Positions 35,301 to 46,424 of a DNA stretch of 64,000 nt are shown here, piece by piece. The stretch spans positions 372,001-436,000 of the forward strand of contig CATOGU010000108.1 in NCBI GenBank assembly GCA_951799445.1. The letters are read 5' to 3'. A program made the position numbers and the translations under genes. The stretch is from Pseudisothecium myosuroides (Eukaryota; Streptophyta; Bryopsida; Hypnales; Lembophyllaceae). The first letter of the stretch is position 1. Each line of letters starts with the position of its first letter. Under the pieces are notes generated by a model that did not search any database, was not told the DNA's origin, and saw only the letters and a list, made by a program, of their open reading frames with translations.

Positions 35301-36190
35301 TACTTACGCCTAGATTGCGCGTACGACAGCGTGAACTCCTGGTTATAATGCTGACAACATAGACGTCTGCAGCACTTCTCCGAGCTGACTTTCCGAATCT
35401 CCTCGTCTGCCGTTTTGCGGGAGTACTGCGATTCCTTCAGTTCCAGATTGGGTTTGCGAACTATAAACCGGTATGGTGCTTTCATTCTACCTCCGAGGTA
35501 AGCGAGAGGGTCGTCCATATCGGGAATGGCGGCAAAATGATCCACTGTCTCCTTCAACGAACGACCGTTGGGAAACCAGCACTCCGAAATTGCCCACCTG
35601 TCGTGAGACATTATGGCTTCAGTGTCACCCACAAAAACATCGAGGACTGTCACACCTAGGAAACCTTCACCAAGTATCTCCTCTTGGAAATGATCCTCTG
35701 GACTCCAACAAATGATACGACCCGAGGAAACGAGGAGTCCGTCGGCGTCCTTCTGATGCACATCAAGTCCAAACCAGGCTCCTTGACGAATATACGAACA
35801 TGGATCCATCGGGGGATCCCCCGACGCTCTAACAACGTCGGCGGCTCTCCACAACACTACATTCTCTTGAACATCCTCTAATGTGTTCATACCCCTTTGA
35901 CAAGGAAAGCATTTCAAATCCTGGAATTCTAATTTGATAGAATGAGGTCGCACCAGAATGTAAATCCAAGGCTCAACAGGTATGGGCACACCCAGCCACT
36001 GGCCCTGGGGACGAACCTCTTTAACGATTCCTGATCCAACTTCACCAAATCCAGGCACAAACAGCTTAACCCAATCACCATTCACAAACGCTTCACATCC
36101 ATCGGTGGAATCCTGTGATTCACCCTCTACATGCGTTCCGTCCACATACGGAACTATCGCGTCAGCAGCAGACTCACAGAATGAATCCAT
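29327..36190 (-). CDS. DUF7869-type putative DDE transposase, three exons, one in-frame TGA
   Basis: Exons 36190-35308, 31842-31430 and 31264-29327 join with GC|GTAAGT, GAG|GTAGTG, GTTAG and GTGCAG signals in matching phases (1, then 0). Start at 36190 has good context (GACAATGG). The roughly 1,077-codon product has an N-terminal module of about 270 residues of unknown function, a conserved CCRRLCCQH...YYLKSFDERREYG stretch across junction 1, a zinc-knuckle-like CTTC (470-473), then the likely DDE core: IHDKMDTSK (about 531-534), LQLDNSAKDNKNK (Asp 657) and GHTHEDIDAYFS (692-703). These motifs typify DUF7869 proteins, multiplied in plants and some animals and probably transposases. TGA at 29677-29675 interrupts the frame; it continues in the same frame through WVLVRPKVPE to a stop at 29327-29329. 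Intron 1 holds a 3.4-kb insertion. Confidence 0.75.
31349..31396. repeat. Palindrome pair in intron 2 of the transposase gene
   Basis: Two adjacent copies, GATCGTGATATCTCACGATC at 31349 and CGTCGGGAGATCTCACGATC at about 31378, about 30 bp apart. They lie in the 165-bp intron between exons 2 and 3. Confidence 0.85.
32193..34202 (+). CDS. About 600-670 aa acidic/coiled-coil protein of the nested element, gag-like?
   Basis: The frame is open over 669 codons from 32193 (not an ATG). The first in-frame ATG with coding character is at 32415, which would give about 595 residues; a spliced start is possible. The N-terminal half contains a compact domain (RAWTPELWAKAYF, then SPISPYLFHLYHSED). A Pro/Glu-rich linker (about 33000-33130), a long Glu/Lys/Arg coiled coil (about 33230-33470), and a Ser/Thr/Pro-rich tail with an acidic patch and basic end follow. 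There is no reverse transcriptase, zinc knuckle or DDE motif. The layout recalls plant retroelement gag or 'plant mobile domain'-type proteins, but I cannot place it. Codons are rich in CCG GAA and TCC GGA, so the motif enrichment extends into the coding region. Confidence 0.55.
   Translation: MLFHGALEERKSGELGRVRERKGGRCRLHRIVLAVGEIAEASRSRRLVVTARGVRPVILLDSELLKELEEDLEIMGCLGLVKRPWNVQSEEMIDELVSGVGNQFNLMIRGRSRAWTPELWAKAYFTPSRGSGMASRTDTYAVEVFRSHADSKEGNTASDCKSPRDGQLLAFLIPILYPEKPTRITMTVANTIFGALGDRENPAPRPVSWGVIIHSVVEKLAVNIANKKSSPISPYLFHLYHSEDALAGPKMTVYWKGENLLKYGLPAEDEPDELEPEEEEPEPEKASPNVGGMRRKSTDQGARGKQEAVEVEKPREPLPETDQLEATIKWLLATRAPNERMSALIREMCEKLGVKEETQILMALTEKPDPEAVKQLKDRILTLEQERDRFREQAAWSEKERMAAEAKEGKALDLVRNVKSLFDNPADILARATLWNNQMVKDGHVAETKVVSILVDFEVRIEGMLKEVRQLLGNLDPLEGLHQGLFDLGQDLYEGGAQNHPSPAKSKTIAGTSQAGTASAQKRRSLVKQFAASTPVKDVVLGVPAGRTASVANLFPDRPVASTFREPALPGTVLNLARTDPVSFTHMLQSFLQTMPSSQLIDLTVPKPRGRRLLSETDPESEEEETTQLEEEELQPPRTRWKTKNTPPQKTGGSPSQGGTSVKKAKRNR
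34203..35262. other. 3' part of the nested insertion, dense in CCGGAA
   Basis: Following the long frame there is about 1 kb with no convincing gene. TTCCGGAA, TCCGGAAC and similar words recur about every 60 bases (for example 34252, 34266, 34697, 34829, 34887, 35119, 35132, 35146, 35198). This part probably holds the 3' untranslated region and terminal sequences. Confidence 0.5.
35807..35826. repeat. Palindrome inside exon 1 of the transposase gene
   Basis: A perfect GTCGGGGGATCCCCCGAC-type copy (ATCGGGGGATCCCCCGACG on the plus strand). On the coding strand it is read as part of RASGDPPMD, the same Ser-Gly-Asp-Pro word encoded by the copies in the ParB/FCP1-like gene. Confidence 0.85.
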
Positions 36191-36349
36191 TGTCAGAGTG
36201 AGCTCTATCGAATCCCGTGGACAAGATTAAAACGATCCGTAAAACCTATACATCATACATTCAAGGAGTTAGACATGTCTACAGAAGAGCGCTGCATTCA
36301 TGGCATTGTAACCTCACGACATGAAGGACAGAAGCATCAACGTCTATAC

Positions 36350-37032
36350 AGTCGTGGGAACTCACGATCACACGGCAACGCAACATGAACAAGTGAATCT
36401 AGTTACTGTCAACAAGAAGTTCGAAAGCCCAGACGCGATAGTGCGATCTCAAGAAGGCCGTCCCAGAACCACTGGGAAGAAGCCAAGGCATTCAGGAAAA
36501 CGTCGCAGAAGTTTAGAAGACATTAACCAAAGAACGTTCAGTACATCGTGGGATCCCACGACACTCTTGGCGCTTAATCACTTAAACCAGAGATCGCGGT
36601 ATTCCAAGATCCTCCTAAGGGATCACATAGACCGCTACAGAAATACAAATGAAGTAGTGGGTCAAACTGAATCATTCTGACGAGTCCCCGACATATTATC
36701 AATCAATTGTGGGATCCCACGAGTTCGGTATCCTGTAAAATCCGGAAGAGTGTTTGTGAACCCCCCCAAGTAGGAGAACCTGGTGCCAACCAAAAATGTG
36801 ATCGTGAGATCCCACGATGCTTATACAAGATCGACGAGGAGTATGACGGTCATCGATAAGTAAGGCACCTAGACGTACACCAGGAAGGCCACAGCCAAGG
36901 TTCAATCGATCGTGGGATCCCACGACGAAACGATAGAACATCCCTCGACTACCAGACCGCGATATCTCTATACTCGAAGACTGAGAGGTCTCGCCCACGC
37001 TCAATAAGCGGAGATCGTGGGATCCCACGATG
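36350..37032. repeat. Palindrome cluster 3, upstream of the transposase gene
   Basis: Copies centred near 36360, 36553, 36714, 36809, 36917 and 37022. Four are perfect or near-perfect TCGTGGGATCCCACGA. Spacings between neighbouring centres include 95, 108 and 105 bp. They lie in the 5' flank of the divergent gene pair, where a transposase or regulator could bind. Confidence 0.92.
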
Positions 37033-39526
37033 CTTACGTATGCTGGATATATACACGAATTCTACTGTCGTAGACCGACGTATTTACCGAAGATCGTGAA
37101 ATTAGGTTTCCTGTCACCGGTTTCATGACATTCGACACTCTATAACTATTCTCAGTTACTGTACAAAAATTCTCTACTTTTAAAGTGGATTTTGTTGTAA
37201 TTCAGACTCCTGAACCTCCATAGGTACAATAAGAAATGTTCTTAGAACTAGTTGAATTTGATGGCTGGGTTTTCCTCATGTAAGTCCGCCTAATTCCTAA
37301 CGCAACCTAATTTCAGTACTTTGTGAAGACGTTCTGACCGGTTGTCATCCACGTACAAGGTTCTCATATCAACTTGCCCTCAGGGCAGTGCCGTTCTGCG
37401 ATTCAAAAGGAACCTTGATGTCACCACAGCATGGTGATCCCTTAAGCACGTGAATTTTTCGCAAAATGAGACCAATGCGCGAAGAAAATTATCGCAGACT
37501 CTGTTTCACTTTCAATCTACGACATCCTCAGTTTGTGACAGAGTGCAGTGGCTTCAATTCGACTACAAAATCCTCAACATTCGGAATCGCATAACACTTG
37601 CAAGGGATGCATTCTTACCTTGCAGCAACTGGCTCGGTCAGAACTTCGTGCGCCTCCATGCCCACTCTGTCGCCAACGCCGGCAGACACCCACTTGCCAC
37701 TCCGCAGCCTGCTCCGCCTGTTCACGTGTGCAATCGAAAAGAGCAAGCTCCAGGTTCTTTTCGGGTTATGAACCAAGTGGCTGGTTGAAATTCTTTAGCT
37801 CTGAATTCCCGCCGCGAATTTTGAAATCACCAAGCGATCCTTGATTTCGAATGTTGGATGCGTTCTTGAATGCCGTGCCACAATCAACAACGGCTGGGGG
37901 GTACATGCGGTCCTTCACTTCGGAAGTTGATTGCATTCTCGAATTCTGCGCATCTCCGACTACAAGGAGGGAGGGCGTGGGGCTCTTGACTTTCTGACTG
38001 GAACTTTGCAAATCCAGGCTTCACTGAAATTCTGATTCTTCACTGACATTTTGAAATTCGCCGCATTCAAGGATGGTATCGTTGCACCGTTTTCTAGGAG
38101 TCAATGATGCTTTGACCAAAGCGGATCAAACTCTGAAGACTTTCACTTGACAGAATGTCACATGCTTCCCCGATCAATACTCGGAATTCTTCCCCTACAC
38201 GACCTGATTATACGTATCCTACAGAAACGAATTGTACCAAATCTCGTGAACCCAAAAGCTTGAGCACCTGAAACATGGAGTCATGAGCAAGAAAAGTCCA
38301 TGGTACGTTTTCCAAAATTGCGATACATATTACATGTCGATTTTAAAACAGAAAATTGAAGTTGTAACTTAATATTAATTTTTTTTTCATAAATTGAAGA
38401 TCATTTCTGAACGTCCTTTGTTTGACATTTTTTTTTTTTAATTTCCATTTTTTGCAAGTAATTTTAAGATCATGGGCGGCTGGGCTTGGTCACATACTTT
38501 GGAGAACTGTCTCTAGATATGCTCCAAAACACAAGTAAATTAAATAGATTAACACCTAGTATGCCCCTAAAACCGCGGGCAATCACGCTCTTGTCCACAT
38601 CTATTCAATGATCATTGCAAGACAATTAATATAGAAGACAATAAGATAATTTAGATATTATTTCTTCATTACACATTTGCCAATCATGTTGATTGTATAC
38701 ATGAAAATGATTGCCTAGGAGATGAATGAGAAAGAATTATATAGGACAATCATCAACAATGTTCCCTGTACTTATGTAATCGTTACAGTCATCTCTATTT
38801 AATTAAATAATTTGGACTAATCATTTTCTAGAAAAATGACACAAGTGCAAACTAGAAATCAAAGTTCATTATGTTAAAGGCATATTTAGCGGCTTGAAAA
38901 AAAATAATAATCATCGAAACCAAAGGTTAAACCTAGAAATCAATGTAGCAATCTATGAAATTAAACCGCTTATGATTCGTAACTAATGTTTGCATGGGCA
39001 GAGTATTTAAAATAGTAAAACTACATTTTTTTTTGTTAAAATTAACTCGTACAACATCATGCATGATTTATGGAATGAAGGGTCTTTGAACCGCAAGACC
39101 GAGGTTTTTTTTTAGGTTACGTGGTAAGTTTGGGAAAACGTAGCATGGACTTTTTCCGGTCATGACTCTTCACTTCATGAGCGGAGTATTTACAACTTGT
39201 ACATTTTTTTTCCATACCGACATTTAAAATAGTAAAACCAGCTTGCCTTATTTCAACAAAGTTACTTTACAAGCCATCAAAGTAATTAAATAAACGTTTC
39301 TACAATTATTTTTATTTGTAGACATGGAGTTTCGAGAGTTCCAATAGCAACAATGTGCATAAAAACGAATAATGAATAAATAACGAATAGTGCATTCTTA
39401 TAGAGAAACAAAAAAAATGTTTGTAGTAATTATCAAATGTCATGAAATTAGTGAGGTGCAAGTGTGCGACCTAATTTCAGCATTTTGTGTAATGAGTGAT
39501 TATTTAGCTTAAGACTTCTAGTCAAG
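37033..39526. other. Central spacer between the divergent genes
   Basis: No gene is supported. 37440-38330 is of balanced composition with short overlapping frames on both strands but no motif. 38340-39480 is AT-rich. The words CCTAATTTCAG(T/C)A(C/T)TTTGTG occur at about 37307 and 39471, so an AT-rich insertion between them is conceivable. No element palindrome lies in this interval. Confidence 0.4.
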
Positions 39527-39559
39527 CCCTCCTCATGATGTCAGTAATCATGAGGAGGG
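39527..39559. repeat. Perfect 13-bp hairpin
   Basis: CCCTCCTCATGAT and ATCATGAGGAGGG are separated by the 7-base loop GTCAGTA. It sits just upstream of the GC-rich promoter-like block that precedes the rightward gene. Confidence 0.9.
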
Positions 39560-39579
39560 TGGGCAGTCATGACCTGCGC

Positions 39580-39760
39580 CGTCTTGCACCTGACAGCGCC
39601 ACGTCAGCAGACCCCCCCGCCGGTTTCCTCTCCTCTTGGTCTCTTTTCCTTTCCACGATGTTTGCTTGCCACCCTTTTCTCCTGACGTCGTGTGCTTCTC
39701 CGTCTTCCTGATTTCGTGCGCTTCTCCGCTTTCCTTCCTCGCGACTTCATTCTAGTTGTT
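39580..39760 (+). promoter_or_regulatory. GC-rich promoter-like region of the rightward gene
   Basis: An abrupt change from AT-rich DNA to a CT-rich, GC-moderate stretch with bZIP-type cores (CCACGTCAGC at about 39600, CTGACGTCGTG at about 39682) and repeated CTTCTCCG words. It lies about 100-200 bp before the first exon with coding character. No clear TATA box. Confidence 0.3.
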
Positions 39761-41097
39761 GCAGTCCGTTAGTTTGGTTGTCTGGAGCTTGGCATTTGGA
39801 GTGAGTTGGGTTGTGTGGAGTTTCTTTGGTTGGCGGGGCACTGAACATCTGTTTGCGGAGTCGAGCGCGGCGAGGGACATTAGAGGAGCGTATTCAAATT
39901 TTACTGGCGGAGTGTGTGTGCGTGGAGAACGAATTTTTGTGGTGGAGTGCGGTAGTGCGTGAAGCATTTCCTGGCGAAGGCGGTGCGCAAGCGTCCGGAC
40001 CTGTGCGCGAGAAAAACAACACGGTGCGGGACTTCACCCACCTCATTGAACAGGTTAGTTCATCGTAGTCCAACCTCAAAACCTGCATTTTGATTTAATT
40101 TGTAGTTCTCTGGCAGTGAGGTTCATTATTTGACTTCTTCGTTGTAGAATTGTAATTGCATGGAGGTGTGCGTTTGCTCTGGAGTTTAGCTTCTAGGCTT
40201 GGAAAGAATTGATCCCATTCAAGCTTGTCAAATGAATCTAGTACATGGATACAATGGCTGTATGGCACTCGCCCTCACTGCAGGTGTAGGCTCTCCTCAC
40301 GCATTGTAGTTCACGGTTCATCACTGTAGACCTTAGAATGGTAACCTTGATGTAGTTCACGAACTAGAGTTCAATGTGTATGGACTGCTGTGAGTGTTTG
40401 AATTGAAGCAAAGTGAAGTAAGGAACGGGAATGTTGCTCCCAAAGAGGAATGGAGCAAAGATTCATTGTATATTATTTAATTAGACAATCCTCGTTTGTG
40501 AATGATATTAGGAACATGGTTTGTGCAGGGATTTTATGACTATGATTAGACACGCTTGTTTTCTGTGCGATGGGCTACTTAGTCTGTTACTTTAGATTTA
40601 AGTTTACCTTCTCTTCAATTAAATTCACTTGGCTAGTCATGAAGAAACAAGTTAGGAGTTTGTGATTCTCAGTGAATGATTGAAGTTACAATTTCTTTTG
40701 CATTTGAATTTCACGCAACAGTCTTTTGAAGAGCGGAAGGGCATTTTTGTAGTAGCTGAAAACAAGGCCGGACCCGTGCAAGCGGAAGCTACGATGGCAG
40801 CAGCTCCATCCCAGCGTACAGCAGACCTCCCAGTTTGGAAGGACCCGTAAGTTACTTTGAACTATATTCTCATTACTTTCCGTTTCTTGCTTGCAATGTC
40901 TAGGTTATAAACAATAATTAGGGTATGGCTGTTTGCAATTGCATTGATACGCACTTTGCTGAAAACGAGGGTAGTAGAGCCTCTGTCATAGTTGCTGTTA
41001 TAAACATGGCCGAGAAATACGGTAGTACATATGCCGAGAAGAACACACGATAATGAGTACGTGACTCTGTTACCGCGGATAGTGACCCTAAAACCGT

Positions 41098-41776
41098 GCA
41101 TCGCGGGATCCCACGACAGGGCAGTCCCTGTGTAGATTCGAGCATCGTAGGATCCCTGACTTGAAACCCTAGCCGCCCACCACTGCGCGGCCACACGAAT
41201 TTTAGGGTTTGTGGCCCATCAGGGGATCCCCCGATGAAAAGATGTGAAGAGACAATCTAAACCCAGACCACATATTAGGCACAGATTAGGCAGCGGATTA
41301 GTAACCCATCGTGGGATCCCTCGATGGAGGATAGTAAAGACCGCGCCTGACCCAGACTTAACAATTAGAAGGCCACCTACATAGAGCATTCAAGTACTAA
41401 ACCGTCGTGGGAAATCACGACGAGAAATTCTAGCGTGGGTAGAGAAATTGAGATGCAGGCAGGTTAACAAATAGCGCTGATTATGTGAACAATCAATCAA
41501 TCGTGGGATCCCACGACAGACAGTAGTTTCACAAATCATCACCAATCACCTTCTAAGATATTCCAATATCCATTCTATGTTATTTGGTGCCGTCGTCATA
41601 TGCCGGGACGCCTTCAGTTAGTGAGTTGAGATGCAGTAACCTCCTGCCCACTACTATCCGTGAATGTAACCGATCGTGATATCCCACGACAACGGTAATT
41701 TGTGAAACCAGATCATCAAAATGATCACGAAACCATTCCTTTTCTTTCATAACATCCGTCGTGGGATCCCACGACT
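41098..41776. repeat. Palindrome cluster 4 in intron 2 of the ParB/FCP1 gene
   Basis: Nine copies with centres near 41108, 41152, 41226, 41317, 41414, 41508, 41681 and 41766, plus weak ones. Forms include TCGTGGGATCCCACGA (exact at about 41500 and 41758), TCAGGGGATCCCCCGATGA, TCGTGGGAAATCACGACG and TCGTGATATCCCACGA. Spacing is mostly 74-97 bp. They occupy most of the 1-kb intron. Confidence 0.92.
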
Positions 41777-43264
41777 AAGGATAAAAATTAAAGTTAGAAC
41801 GGGAATAATATCGCACCACCATCATTCTGCTCTACCGGACAATGTGGCAACTAACCTCTCTTTCTACCATGCTGCAGTGAAATGCAAGTCGTTGAAGGTC
41901 CAGAAGAACTGACACCCAGGAAGCTTGGTACCTTCATCGACTGCTACATTACGTCTTTGGAGTACACAGGTCCACATCCACCACAAGCCTTTTTCCGATG
42001 CGACGAGCAGATTACGCATTGGGGAATCGCCTGGAAAGCAGAGAGTGACGGCTCCGCCACTATTCTTCCCACGTTGGTGAATGGGACAATGGGGCACCCA
42101 ATTGCCGGATTGAAGGTACTAGAAATGAAGGAGCTTGACGATGACACATCGCTCCTAGTTGTAGAGGAGAAGGTTCCCCTTTCCGGGGAGATCATAACGT
42201 TTGGGCTGATCCTTGACTACGCGAAGTTCAGCCTCACTCTGTGCGAGTCTGTGACTGCAAGGTCACATCTGATGTGCAAGGACACGTCTAAGCCTCGGTG
42301 GAAGCCTAAGGAGCTGAAGAACCAGTGGGACATAATCCTGGAAGACTTACGAGATACAAACGCTCCCCCCCAAGCCGTAACAGCGGTTGCTCCCACGCCG
42401 TCCCCCAAAAAGAAGACCAGGAAGAGGAAGTCTGCAGTTGGTGCTCCCGGGGACGAAGTTGAAGCCGCAGCTGGGACATCCGGAAAGAAGAAGAAACCGG
42501 ATACCCCGCTTCCGCTTCACAGGGCTGTGGCTCTAGGGGAGGCAGACGTGAAGAAGATGACACCGGAAGAGATGAATAAGATGAGGACCCTGTACGAGAA
42601 CTCTTTTGGTGGCCTGTACAAATGGGGCAGGAAACCAGTCTGTGACAGCAAAGGAGAGCTCATCCGCGTGCACTATGACTATCTGCACCAGGCACCTGTA
42701 GCACTGCTCGTGTACAGGGGAATTCAGGCAGAGCGGCTTGATGCGCTGACGAGGAAGGCACGAATCACACCTGATTATGACTCGGAGAACAGAGTCATAA
42801 CAGTGCTTCCCCTTAAAGCGGGACCCTACGGCCCGGCGAAGGTAGTGTCGCACTATGAGAAGCAAGCGCCGAAGAAGGAGATCTTTGAAAACCCCAAGAC
42901 GCACTACTACATTATAGGGGGCCAACACACTGTCCAGGCATTCAAGGACCTGATTAGGCTTGGTGTGATTCCCGAGAAGGACAAGAAGCTCGCCTCCACC
43001 TTTAATATTTTACCTGTGTGGACGGACAAAGATCACCACGGAGACCTAGTGCACTTCTCGCGGGCGCTGAACCAAGATGTCGTTGGCGAACAGAAGGAGC
43101 AGAACTTCACGAAGCAGCTGCTGAACGCAAGAATCAAGTGGCGGAGTATGGAAAGTCCACAGCCAGCAATATTGGGCAGATCACACTCAGTAGAGTACAA
43201 TGTAAGAATGCTGCTGGAGTTGACATGTTTGTTTTTGAGGGTCATCAGAGTGCGCTCTATCTAA

Positions 43265-43588
43265 CCATCGTGGGATCTCCCGATGGTCCTGCACTACACC
43301 TCAGACCTTCATTACGTTAGGACCTCCTCATCGTGGGATCCCACGACTAAGTCCTGGATTTGAGATATGGAGTAGTTCTACGTTAGAATGAGGAGATCGT
43401 GATATCCCACGACGTTAAGTTATGAAATACCAGATGTTGCTAGTTTAGTCTTTTGTGCTAGGGGTTCAGTGCGTGGTATTTTCAAATTGTGCATGTAGAA
43501 GATAGTGGCTCATCGTGATATCTCACGACTGCCTGTTGCCTAAACGACTTCCTCGTGGTAAATGACTGATCGTGGGATCGCACGACTG
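43265..43588. repeat. Palindrome cluster 5 in intron 3
   Basis: Five copies with centres near 43275, 43338, 43404, 43520 and 43578 in a 459-bp intron, for example TCGTGGGATCTCCCGATGG, TCGTGATATCTCACGA and TCGTGGGATCGCACGA. The centres vary between GATC and TATC while the TCGTG/CACGA arms are kept. Confidence 0.92.
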
Positions 43589-45376
43589 TTTATTGGACTT
43601 CTTGTGTTCACGTGGTCTGTCTACAAATTGCGTACTAACTGTTACTCCTTTGGTTGGCAGGCGTTTCAGCCGTCGGTGGCATCAATATTTGCGGGAGCAA
43701 AGGCGAAAGACATCGCCGAACTGAGAATCCCTCTACTCTTCCTGGAGAACAACGCTGATGTTCAGAGATGGATCAAGATAGAGGAGAGATTCATGGCAGG
43801 TCTCCTTCCCGACGCGGCGGGGCTGGTCGATGTATCCGGGAGTACGGATCGCAAACCGTTGGCGGCAAACGACTTCAAGCCCCTTTACGGACTTAGATCG
43901 GAGGACATCAATTTCCTTGCGGATCAAGTCGAAGCCCAAGTTATTAGCATGAAGACCTCCGTCGCAAAGTCAAAATCACAGAGAGGTGGAAAACGCATTA
44001 TCTCTCTTGCAGACGCCGGCGCCAAAATTCGGTTGGTCAAGGCGATGAAGAACGAACTCTTGTCACACTACAAGGGTCATCTGCTGCCGGCGAGGAGGGT
44101 GGAGTACGAGCCTTACCCGGACTCTTTGTGGGTCGAGTTTGCGACGGAACGGAACATTGAGCACGAGGGTGTGGAGATGTGGGTGAACAAGGCAATGGAA
44201 ACCCCTGCTAGAAAGAAGTGGTTGCGGGATCGGACGAAAAATCTCAACAAGACGTCCGACCCAGCTGACCTTCCGCAGTCGGTGATCCAAATGTGGGAGT
44301 CGTATTTCAAGCTGACGGCGGAGGAGGAATCGGTGCAGGCAAATGCACGTGGTTTTTCAGAGCACTATCTCTGTAAAACCATGGACGAAAGCAGCTGGGA
44401 CGTCAGCGCCACCTTGGCGGTAGGGGACGTCATAGCGTGGAGGGGTAAGAAGAAACAACACCTCTACATTTGGTTCATGTTCGAGTCAACGTCCTGCGGG
44501 TGTCGCGCCAAAATTCTTGAAGAGTGGAAGTTGAAGAGACTCTTTGACGCTCTGGAGTACCTTGATCCGCAGGACCAGACAATCGTAGCCCGCTCTGCCG
44601 CCGTTCTCCTCACAGATGCCGAAGGGTTCCACATGATTGTGGCTCACATAGAGAAACGAAGGATGGAAGTCAAAGCTAGGTTGTGGGACTGGCACGTTGT
44701 GAACTACATGGCAGGGCCTGAAGACTTCTTCCCTCAAGCTCCGGCCGGAGATGGGTACAATGTCTTTGTTGTCTTCATTTTTGGGCACAGCAAAGAGCAC
44801 GAGCGGCGGACTTGCTTCAAAAGCTTCTTCCCGGGATTGGACCGCCTCACTCAGGTGTACAAGGCGGAAGATATGCCGGATGACTACCCTTACTGGCGTC
44901 GGCAACAGATGCCGTATCTGAAGATCAGCAGTGCGTTGATTCTATTCGAAGGACTAGCTTGCAGCGACTATGTCTTTGTGAATGTCAACGGGGGTCCGGA
45001 GTTCACATATCTGGGCTTGGTATGCACTACAACGATTGTCTTTTCTTTTGTTCTTCTGATAATCTCCTTTTGATTTCGGGGATTTGAATGTCACTAATTT
45101 CCGGTTGTTGTATTTCAGTATTCGGAAGGTGGTAAAGTGCTGGAAGTTGTCGACTCAGCGGAAGCGAAGACGTTAAGTCAGGTCTTCGCCAAGCAGATTT
45201 GGGACGACAAACATGCGCAGGCGGCACCCCTTCCTCTTCCGGAGGCCAAAAACGAGGACGAAGAAGTTGAGAGTGATGATGAAGATGTTGTACTCGAAGA
45301 CATCACCCAACACAGACCGGGTTTAGGAACAAGGTCGGTTGAGCACCCTAAGGTTAGTGTGCATTATTTGCTGAAC

Positions 45377-45396
45377 CATCGTGATATCTCCGGACG
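45377..45396. repeat. Single palindrome in intron 5
   Basis: CATCGTGATATCTCCGGACG, a degenerate copy, is the only recognisable feature of the 125-bp intron 45353-45477. Confidence 0.7.
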
Positions 45397-46081
45397 TTGG
45401 GCAGCGTATATCTCTCGCATGCTAATCTGGGAGGGCAAACTGAGCTCAATTGTGGTGGGATATTGCCTTTCTCGCAGGCAAAATCTCCGACTCCCTCCCC
45501 CCGGCGAGAGCAGCTGATCGATCCGCCAAGTGCAGCAGAGGATGCAGGCGAAGTTCCCGAAGTTCATTCGGCGCAGGCGGAGCTGGCAGATCTGATAGAG
45601 GAGCATCAGAGTAGTCCAGAGCCGTTACCAGCTGAACAAATTGTAATTCCAATATCGAGCGGGTCGTCAGGCGAAGTGAATTCAAGGATCCAATTAACGG
45701 ACCCAAGGATATCCAAGAGGAAGCCGCTTAAGACGCCGGTCAAGGAACCTGACACCGCAAAGGATACTGGGAGCACAAAGGCGGCCAAGCGAGCGCGGAA
45801 GACAGCACTCGAGAATTGAAAGGGGGGGACCTCCAAGTGGACTCCAAGTAAGTCGTTGGTGCAACGCAAACAGTCGCCAGCGAAGCCAACTGGGAGTCCC
45901 AATCCCGAAGCATCAGTCGCGGCAGAAGCGCTTCTGACTTGTGCCTTGGGACCGTTACCATCGAGACTTGACAAGTCGACTCAGCCACAATAGGAGGATG
46001 CGCAGGCATCTCGTGCTTCAGGAGCTGACAGACAGCTTCCGGACCTCGCATTATTAACCCTGGAAGACACTCACCGACCAC

Positions 46082-46424
46082 CATCGGGGGATCCCACGAT
46101 GACGAACGAGTCACTGGTCAGGAGCGGGGAGGATGCTGCCGACCTCAGCGAGGGGAGAAAAGAGTCGAAGGGGGTTGATGACCACCTCGGATCGGGGGAT
46201 CCCATGACGAGCCATGCATTACCTGTCGAGACTGAGTTAGCTGTCCCTCGACGTGGTGCAGGGAAGGATGACCAGGGCCGGACACCGGGACCTGAAGGAT
46301 CGGGGGATCCCACGATCGTTGAAGAGTCAGTGGTCTCAATTCAACATGGCGATCCGGCAGAGAGCGAGGGGGGCGAACACCAGGAAGGAGTGGTTGCATT
46401 GTCTTTGTCGGGGGATCCTACAAC
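46082..46424 (+). repeat. Four palindromes phased at exactly 108 bp within exon 6
   Basis: GGATCC centres at 46089, 46197, 46305 and 46413 are each 108 bp (36 codons) apart. In the reading frame every copy encodes Ser-Gly-Asp-Pro-(Thr/Met), so the protein has three 36-residue units starting SGDPT or SGDPM. The residues between are not conserved, so only the palindrome and the spacing repeat. A weaker copy, GATGGAGGGGATCCACCTGATG, is at 46867. Confidence 0.9.

Noticed and set aside
37440..38011. Overlapping frames in the central spacer as a third gene of the giant element.
   Set aside because: No motif, splice-compatible structure or strand preference could be seen.
43137..43210. Possible frameshift near the end of exon 3 of the ParB-like gene, because the +1 frame (EYGKSTASNIGQ) also looks protein-like.
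   Set aside because: The exon's original frame ends exactly in phase 0 at AAT|GTAAGA and joins the phase-0 acceptor at 43661; a shifted frame could not join the clearly coding exon 4.
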